A DNA stretch of 51,037 nt, taken from positions 1 through 51,037 of the IMG/VR virus record IMGVR_UViG_3300012198_000002, one strand, 5' to 3'. Positions 33,059 to 40,154 of the stretch are shown piece after piece (positions within the stretch are counted from its first letter, which is position 1; every line of letters starts with the position of its first letter). This DNA comes from a virus. Position numbers and translations under genes: made by a program. Below the pieces are notes generated by a model. That model ran no database searches. It saw only the letters and a list, made by a program, of their open reading frames with translations, and was not told where the DNA came from.

Positions 33059-33613
33059 TTATTCCTCTTCCACTTTTCCCAACTCAGAAAGAATATCTTC
33101 TACAAGATACTTGATGAGGGCCTTCGCCATTAAATCCCCCATCGTGATCTTCTTCCCTTTCATCGTCAGAGCATTAGCGCTCCCCTTGTAGATCGTAAAG
33201 AGGGCTTCAGGGATATTCACGCCTTGCGTAACTTTGCGCTGTTGCGTTTCTGCAATTTTGCGAAAGTCACTAAATGATGTATCTGCAAGAGCGCGAATAA
33301 GCAGTTCAGCAACATTTTCTTTCTGCTGTTTCGCCTTCTTCTCTTCTCGCTCTTTCGCAGTAGCCTCTTGTAACAATCTCGCGAGATAGCGAAGTTGCTC
33401 ATCAGTAATCTCGCCACTTTGCGTTTCTGCTGATGATTGATCTCGCGAAGAAGCAGTTTCGCGCACCTGCTCTTTTCCTGTCCCCTCTTCTTGTTCTGTT
33501 TCCCGACTCTTCCCACGTCGTAAATGTGGAGGTAGCGGCGCGACAGATGGAGGAACAGCCTGCCGAAGTCCAGCAGCGAGAAAACCATTTTTCTTTTTGC
33601 TCTCATCCGTCAT
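33059..33613 (-). CDS. Small partner of ParA (ParB/ParG-like by position), 184 aa
   Basis: Overlaps the parA stop by four bases. Basic N-terminus (MTDESKKKNGFLAAGLRQAV), a charged low-complexity linker with many Glu, Lys, Gln and Ser (about 30-95), then a helical C-terminal domain. This layout, a small acidic/basic partner directly after parA, is typical of plasmid segregation adaptors, though no HTH or RHH can be named. It would bind the centromere and stimulate the ATPase. Confidence 0.6.
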   Translation of the reverse strand: MTDESKKKNGFLAAGLRQAVPPSVAPLPPHLRRGKSRETEQEEGTGKEQVRETASSRDQSSAETQSGEITDEQLRYLARLLQEATAKEREEKKAKQQKENVAELLIRALADTSFSDFRKIAETQQRKVTQGVNIPEALFTIYKGSANALTMKGKKITMGDLMAKALIKYLVEDILSELGKVEEE

Positions 33614-34542
33614 AAGTTGAACCTTCCCTTGATTTCCCTATAGAGTGCTGCATAAGCTTTTGCCCCTGCACTGAGGTGATTGTATTGTTGGATAGAGAGA
33701 CCGAAGACGGGAGCCTCTGCCAGGTCTACATTCATCGGAACAATCGTCTCAAATACCAATGAACCAAAGCGCTGGCGCAACTGCTTTTGGATGGTATCGC
33801 TCAAATTTGTGCGCGGATCATACATGCTGCAAAAGATACCACCAATCTCTAACTTGCGATTGATCTTTCGTCTACGCTTGATGATATCGATAGTGTTCTC
33901 CAGATTCGCCATCGCTTCATAGGCGTAGAAATGCGCCTGCATGGGCACAAGAACGTAATCTGAGGCGGCAAGAGCATTCATCGTAAGTAATCCCATGTTG
34001 GGAGGACAGTCAATAAAAATAACCTTGTACTGATCCACAGCCTGTACTTGAATGGGGTGCCCTTCATATCCTTCGGCTTCACGAAATGCCTGGAGCAATC
34101 TGCGTTCACGGTCAACCTTTAATTCATCACTCACCTCTGAGAGATTTAAGGTACTTGGAAGGATGTATACACCTGAAGAGGATTGTCGAACTGCGTAGTC
34201 AATGCCATATTCGCTATTGAGCAGCACCTCACTCATACTTGGCTCGCCATTGCTGACCATCACCCCAAGTCCCATACCAAAGTTGCGCTGTGCATCACCG
34301 TCTGCTCCCAGAATAGCACGAGGTGGTATCTCACTTAAAATAGCAATCTCACGCTGCTTCAATACCTGAAGTGCAGTGGCAACGTGTTCAGGTCCAAGCG
34401 CTTCAGCCTGCTTCAAACGTTTCTTCGCCTGCGGCCACTCACGTGTAATACCATCCCATGCAGCCTCAACTGCTAGCGCCTGCCCTGATGTAGACTTTGC
34501 TACACCACCCTTCTCCAGGGCGATACTAAATACTGTTGACAT
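33610..34542 (-). CDS. parA: ParA-family partition ATPase with an unusual insertion, 310 aa
   Basis: Start at ATG 34542 (MSTVFSIALEKGGVAKST) with GAGGGG upstream. Deviant Walker A KGGVAKST (residues 11-18), A' motif LGADGDAQRN (about 83), Walker B VIFIDCPPNMGLL (about 183) and the C-terminal QLRQRFGSLVFETIVP segment are all present. Between Walker A and A' there are about 70 residues instead of the usual 25-30, an insertion rich in Lys, Glu and Ala. It drives replicon segregation with the protein that follows. Confidence 0.85.
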   Translation of the reverse strand: MSTVFSIALEKGGVAKSTSGQALAVEAAWDGITREWPQAKKRLKQAEALGPEHVATALQVLKQREIAILSEIPPRAILGADGDAQRNFGMGLGVMVSNGEPSMSEVLLNSEYGIDYAVRQSSSGVYILPSTLNLSEVSDELKVDRERRLLQAFREAEGYEGHPIQVQAVDQYKVIFIDCPPNMGLLTMNALAASDYVLVPMQAHFYAYEAMANLENTIDIIKRRRKINRKLEIGGIFCSMYDPRTNLSDTIQKQLRQRFGSLVFETIVPMNVDLAEAPVFGLSIQQYNHLSAGAKAYAALYREIKGRFNL

Positions 34543-34566
34543 CATATCCCCTCTCATTTTTGCGAA

Positions 34567-34598
34567 ATTGCGATATCGCTTTTCTGTAAAAGCGCAAT
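34567..34598. promoter_or_regulatory. Inverted repeats upstream of parA (operator or centromere candidate)
   Basis: ATTGCG...CGCAAT enclose GCGATATCGC and GCTTTTctgtAAAAGC. The right arm AAAAGCGCAAT mirrors the left one with four or five bases looped out. It sits 25 bases before the parA start, where auto-regulating ParA systems have their sites. Confidence 0.45.
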
Positions 34599-34703
34599 GA
34601 TGCTTCAAGTATCGAATTTACCAGGAGACAAATCAATCAAACATCTGTTCTTCTCGCCACACCTGCTACACTAGAGAGCATATTTCGAGAGAGAGGAACC
34701 TTT

Positions 34704-35123
34704 ATGAGCCAAGAACCACACTATCACGGCATAGAGATGCTGCCTACCTTCACCTACATGATTGATGGTGAACTAAAAGCGGCACAAGAGCAACTACCTA
34801 ACTTAGAAGCGGTCAGATCAAAACCCTGGGTACTCGACGACTTCACGGTGAACCGCGTTATTTCCGTCTTTACTGAGCAACACGACCACTTACCCCTCTT
34901 CGATGAGCAGTTACGACGTTGGCTATTACTCACACTCACAGAAGCACAACAGCGCGAAATAGAGCGATTGCAGGGGCAGATGGTGAAGTTGCACGAGGTG
35001 ATTGATGCTATCCTGGCACTGGCAAACGAACTGAAGCAAGGCACCATCGAGAAGCAGTTAGCCAAGAGTGACGCGGAGTTAGGGATGGAGGCACTGTTCA
35101 AGCGGTGGCGTATGCCGAAGTAG
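34704..35123 (+). CDS. Hypothetical helical protein, 139 aa
   Basis: Divergent from parA; GAGAGAGGAACCTTT precedes the ATG. Two parts: a mixed N-terminal third (FTYMIDGELKAAQEQL) and a long helical, Gln/Glu/Leu-rich second half. No family recognised. Confidence 0.65.
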   Translation: MSQEPHYHGIEMLPTFTYMIDGELKAAQEQLPNLEAVRSKPWVLDDFTVNRVISVFTEQHDHLPLFDEQLRRWLLLTLTEAQQREIERLQGQMVKLHEVIDAILALANELKQGTIEKQLAKSDAELGMEALFKRWRMPK

Positions 35124-35228
35124 CAGCAAAAAAGCGTTGAGGAGGTATGGCTCAACGCTCATACATCTATCGCAAAGCCGGGACAGGTCGAATTGATGTA
35201 CGTGGATTATAGCAGACTCACGCGCTAA

Positions 35229-35275
35229 CAAAAAGACGCCTGATCCAGCGAGGAGGCGTCTTTTTGTTATTCGGT
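35229..35275. terminator. Bidirectional terminator
   Basis: AAAAAGACGCCT and AGGCGTCTTTTT pair with a short loop, with A and T tracts inside the stem on both sides, then GTTATTC. Confidence 0.75.
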
Positions 35276-35383
35276 TTTCGCATGTGTAAGAGATCAGGGC
35301 TAGTATAACAATTCATCGATACGCGGTAAAGCAGATGGGAAGAATGGATTTGTGGCGAGCGCGAAAAGTGGTGGTAAAATCTA

Positions 35384-35413
35384 TTGACAACCAGTGTGTA
35401 CACACTGTACAAT
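35384..35413 (+). promoter_or_regulatory. Promoter with palindromic operator in the spacer
   Basis: TTGACA (35384-35389) and TACAAT (35408-35413) are 18 bases apart. A perfect 16-base palindrome CAGTGTGTACACACTG (35392-35407) fills the spacer. Binding there would block polymerase. The first gene encodes an RHH protein, the classic autorepressor type. Confidence 0.75.
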
Positions 35414-35444
35414 ATTCACATGAGAAACACGAAGGGAGGGAACG

Positions 35445-35855
35445 ATGAGCGAGCGTAAACAGCGTATCAACGTCATGTTCACACAAGAGACGTTGAACGA
35501 GCTTGAGAAACAAGTTCCTGAATATCAGCGAAGTGAGTATATCGAAGCGGCAGTAAGAGAAAGGTTAGGGCTACCACCGATGACACAGCAAGCAACAAAA
35601 AAAGGATTTGCCGTCTACACACGGTCTATTGATGATGGCTTTGGCATCCAGACTGTCTACGTCAATGACGGCAAGATCGTTTCGCAGTTCCTCGGTCCCC
35701 GCGAGGGCCTTTACGGATCGTACACTGGCGACGGCAATCCTGAGTGGATGGGGCAAGATGTGAGCGTGCTGCGTGGCAATGGCTTCACGAAGATGCGCGG
35801 GAGCAGGGTACAAGACATCGAATTAGATTGGTTGCAATCTGATCTAGAGTCATAG
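35445..35855 (+). CDS. Ribbon-helix-helix (CopG/ParD-like) protein, 136 aa
   Basis: KQRINVMFTQETLNELEKQV and YQRSEYIEAAVRERLG form the strand-helix-helix DNA-binding domain (residues about 4-42). The remaining 90 residues are beta-rich and of unknown role (GFAVYTRSIDDGFGIQTVY). GGGAGGGAACG precedes the ATG. Probably binds the palindrome in its own promoter. Confidence 0.75.
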   Translation: MSERKQRINVMFTQETLNELEKQVPEYQRSEYIEAAVRERLGLPPMTQQATKKGFAVYTRSIDDGFGIQTVYVNDGKIVSQFLGPREGLYGSYTGDGNPEWMGQDVSVLRGNGFTKMRGSRVQDIELDWLQSDLES

Positions 35856-35942
35856 GTTTTAACGAGAAACTTCATAACAATTGAGGATGTATTCTCAGCA
35901 ACAACTGTGTATGCTGGGGGAAACGAGAGAAGGGGAACGAAC

Positions 35943-36320
35943 ATGAAACTTATCAATCTTACCCCGCATGCGGTACGTATCCGCCTGCAAGAAGACGCAA
36001 CGCCCACAGCACTTGACAGTGATATCGTCATCCAGGCAAGCGGTAATAGAGCCATGATTAGCCAGTCCTATCATGATATGCCTCTGCTCAATGGTAGTAT
36101 CCCGCAGGCAGAGACGGATTTTGGCGAGATCACCGATCTCCCAGAGCCAGAAGATGGAGTAATCTACGTGGTGAGCATGCCTCTGGCTCAATACGCCGCT
36201 GCGCTTGGCAGATATGAAGACATCCGGTTTCCCGATACCGGACGTAGCGCGATACGAACAGTAGAAGGCCAACCCTACGCGGTCAGGCGATTGCTCATGG
36301 CGAGAGTCATTGTAGGATAG
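35943..36320 (+). CDS. Conserved phage-type protein, 125 aa
   Basis: Start at ATG 35943 (MKLINLTPHAVRI) after GAAGGGGAAC. The LINLTPHxV opening followed by a segment around EPEDGVIYVVSM is a pattern I know from many phage and plasmid genes without known function. Beta-rich with an Arg-rich end. Confidence 0.7.
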   Translation: MKLINLTPHAVRIRLQEDATPTALDSDIVIQASGNRAMISQSYHDMPLLNGSIPQAETDFGEITDLPEPEDGVIYVVSMPLAQYAAALGRYEDIRFPDTGRSAIRTVEGQPYAVRRLLMARVIVG

Positions 36321-36371
36321 CGCTAGTAGTGGCTGGACGTATCACTGCCCACCAAGTCAGGAGAGAAATAA

Positions 36372-36776
36372 ATGGATGAGAACGAGAGAGTAACAGCATT
36401 CGATCAGCATGTAAGTGCAAATGAAAGCCTCGTACGACACAGGACAGGCTATGATGGAAATTGGAGGGAAATAGAAATCTCTCTCCAATGGGAGATCGGT
36501 ACTTTTCTCGTAGCTAACCACAAGCTACGAGAAGATTTGGGGCAAGAGGTATACAAAATTCCCGAAACCTCATCTGCCCAATTTGAACGGTATCGACAAG
36601 AAATGATCCTGACCATCATCTCAACCCGCATTCGAGAGGGAGAATTTCAAATCTCTGATATGGATTGGAAGGAAAGAATTCTCGATGTCATCAGGATGTG
36701 CTTGGTGACAAAGAAACCATTCACTCAGTCTTCGTATGTGCCACCATTTAGCAATGCACACTATTGGGGGGAGTAG
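36372..36776 (+). CDS. Hypothetical protein, 134 aa
   Basis: AGGAGAGAAATAA precedes the ATG. Helical, acidic N-terminus (MDENERVTAFDQHVSANES), then a mixed region with several Arg and Glu. No family recognised. Confidence 0.6.
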   Translation: MDENERVTAFDQHVSANESLVRHRTGYDGNWREIEISLQWEIGTFLVANHKLREDLGQEVYKIPETSSAQFERYRQEMILTIISTRIREGEFQISDMDWKERILDVIRMCLVTKKPFTQSSYVPPFSNAHYWGE

Positions 36777-36777
36777 A

Positions 36778-37188
36778 ATGGACATCACCATCGACGCATC
36801 CACCAAAGGGGCTGTACTGGTCTGCGCTCGCCAGATAGCCATCTATCGTGGCTATACCAACCTCGTGGACGGATTACAGCCTGCCGTTGATCTGGAGGCC
36901 AAATACTACCACGAATGGCAAGAGTTGAGAGAAGCTATCGCTACCAAATCGCGCCTCCATCAACTCCACGAGTCTGCTGATCTCTACTACTACGCTTGCC
37001 AGCTTGAGCAGCAGACAGGACAATCGTTCCTCGCCTCAACACTCGCCAGTCTGCACAACTTTGGCATGAGTGAGCAAGAAGTGGAAGCCTCTGCACTGGC
37101 AAAATACGGCTTTCGAGCGGAGAAGGCAGGCAACAAGGACGAGGCACACGAGTTGCAACTCATCCGAGAAGCCATCGCGGCATTGTAG
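36778..37188 (+). CDS. MazG-like NTP pyrophosphohydrolase superfamily protein, 136 aa
   Basis: Start at ATG 36778, one base after the previous stop, with GGGGGGAG before it. All-helical. YYHEWQELREAI followed by HESADLYYYACQ gives the spaced ExxE and ExxD acidic pairs seen in MazG/HisE-type enzymes, which hydrolyse nucleoside triphosphates. Metal-site assignment is by eye. Might clear unusual nucleotides or affect the host stringent response. Confidence 0.5.
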   Translation: MDITIDASTKGAVLVCARQIAIYRGYTNLVDGLQPAVDLEAKYYHEWQELREAIATKSRLHQLHESADLYYYACQLEQQTGQSFLASTLASLHNFGMSEQEVEASALAKYGFRAEKAGNKDEAHELQLIREAIAAL

Positions 37189-37330
37189 TCAAAAAAGCGC
37201 CTCGCAAGATGGGGAATGCGAGGCGCAATCAGAAACGCTTGAGATAGGCATTATCGTAACGCTCACTTGGATAGGATCACGCCTCTGATGGTCAAGATGA
37301 TACGATATATGTCAATATATTGATTATCAT
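37189..37330. terminator. Convergent intergenic region with A6-tract hairpin
   Basis: Two bases after the stop AAAAAA precedes GCGCCTCGCA, mirrored by TGCGAGGCGC (37197-37226). The rest is AT-rich with no gene. It separates the rightward unit from the leftward replication operon. Confidence 0.6.
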
Positions 37331-37558
37331 CTATTTATCAAGATCACGGTGTACAATACTTCCCTCAGATATCGCCACACGTGGGTACTCATGCGGTCCA
37401 CTCATCCCATCGATCATCACATCACATGCAGGACCGATGAACACGAACGGGATACGCTGATGATACGTGGCATGTGTGCCTGGTGGGATAATCACGCTCT
37501 GCACTTTCACTTCGCGTATGATGGTGACGGGATCGCCTCGCTGGAATGGCTGATCCAT
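37331..37558 (-). CDS. Hypothetical protein, 75 aa, last gene of the replication operon
   Basis: ATG at 37558 overlaps the stop before it (TAATG). Beta-rich small domain (MDQPFQRGDPVTIIREVKVQ, then PPGTHATYHQRIPFVFIG) that looks like an SH3 or OB-type barrel. Its position after the QueF-like gene suggests a related task; no family recognised. Confidence 0.6.
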   Translation of the reverse strand: MDQPFQRGDPVTIIREVKVQSVIIPPGTHATYHQRIPFVFIGPACDVMIDGMSGPHEYPRVAISEGSIVHRDLDK

Positions 37559-37884
37559 TATGCTACCCGCTCTTTCTTGGGTGCTGGCGCAAAGATTGCT
37601 TTTTCCAATTTGCTCATCTTCATCAACTGCGAGATGCACCACCACTTATCACAATTGTCCCACTTTGGCCCGACTGGATGCAACTCTGCCCACGCTCGCT
37701 TGTATGCAGTAAGCGGCGTCCTGCTTGCGCGGTAGAGGTTACGCAGCGACAATGCAAGAAACAGATCGAACTCAGCATCGCTCATGCGCTCCACCTGGAG
37801 CAGACGACCGCGCAATGAGACATAGCAATGCATACACTCATCGTACGGGATGCTAGGGGGATAATGCTCATTTTTGCGCCCCAT
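37558..37884 (-). CDS. Hypothetical protein, 108 aa
   Basis: ATG at 37884 overlaps the stop of the QueF-like gene (TGATG). Contains Cys pairs (YDECMHCYV) and a Trp/Cys-rich segment (KWDNCDKWWCI), with helices rich in Leu and Arg. No family recognised. Coupled to the DNA-modification genes. Confidence 0.6.
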   Translation of the reverse strand: MGRKNEHYPPSIPYDECMHCYVSLRGRLLQVERMSDAEFDLFLALSLRNLYRASRTPLTAYKRAWAELHPVGPKWDNCDKWWCISQLMKMSKLEKAIFAPAPKKERVA

Positions 37885-38243
37885 CACTCGCCCTCACTCT
37901 CTGGATACGCTCTCGCCCGAATATCCGTCTGCTGACGTGGTAACACCTCTAGATGGGCATACACTCTCACGGGCACATTCAGCGCCACACAGCAGTCATG
38001 CGCGATACGGTTGATCATGCCCTCCATATCGCGCACTATCAGCTCGCCAGCGTCATTGTAGAGACCGCCACGAAACGAGTGGATATATCCCGCAAGTGGA
38101 ATGATATCAAGTACGAGCCTATGGGGATGATACATGATCTTCACTATGCCCTTTTGTGGATTCTTCGAGACGGGGCAACAGGCAGGAATAGCGAGCGTAT
38201 GCACTTCAAAGTGCTGAGTAGTGTTGGGCAATGTCTTGATCAT
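37884..38243 (-). CDS. QueF-like protein (preQ0 nitrile-acting family), 119 aa
   Basis: The single tunnel-fold domain has PACCPVSKNPQKGIVKIMYH (catalytic Cys at residue 23 by alignment with CP-T-GQPD of QueF), then YIHSFRGGLY and INRIAHDCCVALN, ending VYAHLEVLPRQQTD where QueF has FTPRGG. Differences: the NADPH-binding E-S-K-S-x-K segment of QueF reads LDIIPLAGY, as in QueF-L amidinotransferases that lack reduction, and the general-acid Asp of QPD is Gln30. It overlaps the DpdA-like gene by four bases. Likely converts preQ0 already held in DNA, or as a base, to preQ1 or archaeosine-like products; activity is inferred. Confidence 0.6.
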   Translation of the reverse strand: MIKTLPNTTQHFEVHTLAIPACCPVSKNPQKGIVKIMYHPHRLVLDIIPLAGYIHSFRGGLYNDAGELIVRDMEGMINRIAHDCCVALNVPVRVYAHLEVLPRQQTDIRARAYPESEGE

Positions 38244-39478
38244 GCGATATCCTCCCAGCGCATTTGTGTACAGGTAGGTAAAATTGGAACGGGCAACATC
38301 TTCACCAGATGAGGCTCACGCTCTCGGAAGTTTGCTAGATAGTCACGGGTAAGTGCTGTATGACGTATGCGATCTAGCCCTCTGCACACTGTCTCTGGCG
38401 AGCAGGTAGGGGCCTTATTCCCACGTTCATCAAGCACCTTGCAACTCTCCAGAATGGGAGCCACCTTGTACCCTGGATTCGTCCATGAGCCATAGCCCCA
38501 GTTGCCATTACGGGCAGGCTCAACGCAGGGCCCTGCGCTATCGGTAGACAATTGGATACCATACTCATCACAGAGGCGAAGCAAGAAGCCAAGCAGAGCG
38601 GGGATAATTACCCCAAAGACGTGTACCCTCTTTACTCCTGCTTTCCCTAGCACTTCAAACACAGGCGGCAAGATCGTGGCGGCAGCTGGCAACATCATAT
38701 GACGCATGAGCCCGGTAATACAAAAGCCACCGAGCCCAAAGATATCATCGTCAGGCTTGAGTACCTTCACAATCTCCCTGGCACATCGCGTATATTGCTC
38801 AGCATCTACACCCTGTGCTGAGAGGATGAGGCGTACATGATGCCCAAAGACACCATCAATTCTACGTCTCTGTGATGCCAGATAACGAGCGGCCTTCACC
38901 GTCTCTTGTACCGCATACTCAGCAGATGCCACTGACCAGCGTTCTTTGCTGCGCTCCCCATTCTGCCATACTTCATCAATGAGCACATCGTAACTAACGA
39001 GAGACTCGACCAGATGAGCATAGCGGAACTCGTAAGCATGTGCTATTTGACGTTGTAGAGCATCATTGAAGGACAACCGCTCATTCTTCACGATCTTGCC
39101 ATCATGTAACTCAATACGCTCGGAGAATGCACAGGAGTCAATCATTACATGCTTGATCTTGCGATCATCAATAAGCACGTGCGTTTTGCGTAGAGAGCGC
39201 GTGCCCTTCCCTGTCTCTTTGTCCTTCGTCTCGGAACTGGTAAATGGTGCAATGCATACGTACTCACCAGGCTCGACTGCGTGATGATTCCAATATCGCT
39301 CATTGAGTCCACAGTAGAAAAGGATATCCGGTTGTATTTTCGTTTCACTGAATTTCGTTTCATGATTCTGCCTGCGATGAGATTGGAGACGACAGTTGGG
39401 AGAACAGAACTTTCCCGGTCGCCCGCGTCCCTCTGGCATCGACGCATCATTCATGCATCCCTCATTTGCACATTTCAT
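38240..39478 (-). CDS. DpdA-like 7-deazaguanine DNA transglycosylase with N-terminal zinc finger, 412 aa
   Basis: ATG at 39478 after GAGGAG; a GTG one codon earlier is possible. Residues 3-35 hold CANEGC...CSPNC, a small zinc finger. The rest follows the tRNA-guanine transglycosylase/DpdA barrel order: IDSCAFSE (113-120, catalytic Asp), ILSAQG (218-223), GLGGFCITG (248-256), KRVHVFGV (283-290) and STDSAG (311-316). Phage DpdA enzymes replace guanine in DNA with preQ0 made by the host or phage. Its place behind DnaB and before a QueF-like gene supports DNA rather than tRNA as substrate. No preQ0 synthesis genes are in the window. Confidence 0.7.
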   Translation of the reverse strand: MKCANEGCMNDASMPEGRGRPGKFCSPNCRLQSHRRQNHETKFSETKIQPDILFYCGLNERYWNHHAVEPGEYVCIAPFTSSETKDKETGKGTRSLRKTHVLIDDRKIKHVMIDSCAFSERIELHDGKIVKNERLSFNDALQRQIAHAYEFRYAHLVESLVSYDVLIDEVWQNGERSKERWSVASAEYAVQETVKAARYLASQRRRIDGVFGHHVRLILSAQGVDAEQYTRCAREIVKVLKPDDDIFGLGGFCITGLMRHMMLPAAATILPPVFEVLGKAGVKRVHVFGVIIPALLGFLLRLCDEYGIQLSTDSAGPCVEPARNGNWGYGSWTNPGYKVAPILESCKVLDERGNKAPTCSPETVCRGLDRIRHTALTRDYLANFREREPHLVKMLPVPILPTCTQMRWEDIA

Positions 39479-39524
39479 CACACTCTCCTCGCAGGAAGCG
39501 TACTACGCATGCTCATCCATTCGT

Positions 39525-40154
39525 TCATGCGCCACCTCGCTCAAATCGTGCTTGACGTGCCTTTGTGAATGCCTCTTGCAATCGTGGGGTATCCATTTGG
39601 AAATCGGGAGGATCGCAAGCGCAACAAGACAAGCCTATGCCCAGAATACTCACATGTCCACATTTCCCGCATTCATACCACACCGACTCACTCCAAACAT
39701 AACCAGATACAAGGTTGTACCCCATCAGACGATGTGTATCTCTATCATTTATGATGCATTCTGTAGTGGTTATCCAACTTACCGTAGAATCCTCATACTT
39801 CTCATACTTGGCAGTTATTTCCTCTCGTGTCTGAATTGTGGAACAAAAGTTAAAACACTTGACCGTAGTCCATGCGTCACCAGCAAGGATGATGGTTGTC
39901 ATTGCCGAATCAATACAAAGGCGGATTGCCTTTTCACGTTCATCATCCATTGGAACATCGGGCTTCACTTCAATCCAATAACTTAGCCTTGGAAGATAGA
40001 AGTCTGGTAGATATGGCACACCGCCCAAGCTAAACCCTTCTTTTTCATACCAATACTCAATCCCTAGCGCATTGAAGAAGGTTGCCCACCTAGCCTCAAG
40101 GCGACTACGAAATTTATACCCGTTATAGATCGTCTCAATCGCTTTTATATTCAT
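39525..40154 (-). CDS. PD-(D/E)XK nuclease-like phage protein, 209 aa
   Basis: YNGYKFRSRLEARWATFF, then GVPYLPDFYLP and YWIEVKPD give the E, PD and ExK catalytic set within residues 10-70. A Cys-rich zinc segment (CGKCGHVS, CCACD) follows near residues 160-185. Such proteins are common near replication genes of phages and may process recombination or repair intermediates. Overlaps the DnaB stop by four bases. Confidence 0.75.
   Translation of the reverse strand: MNIKAIETIYNGYKFRSRLEARWATFFNALGIEYWYEKEGFSLGGVPYLPDFYLPRLSYWIEVKPDVPMDDEREKAIRLCIDSAMTTIILAGDAWTTVKCFNFCSTIQTREEITAKYEKYEDSTVSWITTTECIINDRDTHRLMGYNLVSGYVWSESVWYECGKCGHVSILGIGLSCCACDPPDFQMDTPRLQEAFTKARQARFERGGA

Larger units (their letters stand above)
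35124..35444. other. Non-coding stretch: two hairpins and the RHH promoter
   Basis: Right after the stop an A6 tract and a hairpin AGCGTTGA/TCAACGCT lie at 35128-35157. AAAAAGACGCCT is mirrored by AGGCGTCTTTTT at 35229-35271, a good two-way terminator. The last 60 bases hold the promoter and operator of the RHH gene. Confidence 0.6.

Noticed and set aside
24676-37226. A AAA AAG plus hairpin as programmed frameshift sites
   Set aside because: The heptamers come after the stop codons, so no ribosome would reach them in frame; more likely RNA 3'-end elements.
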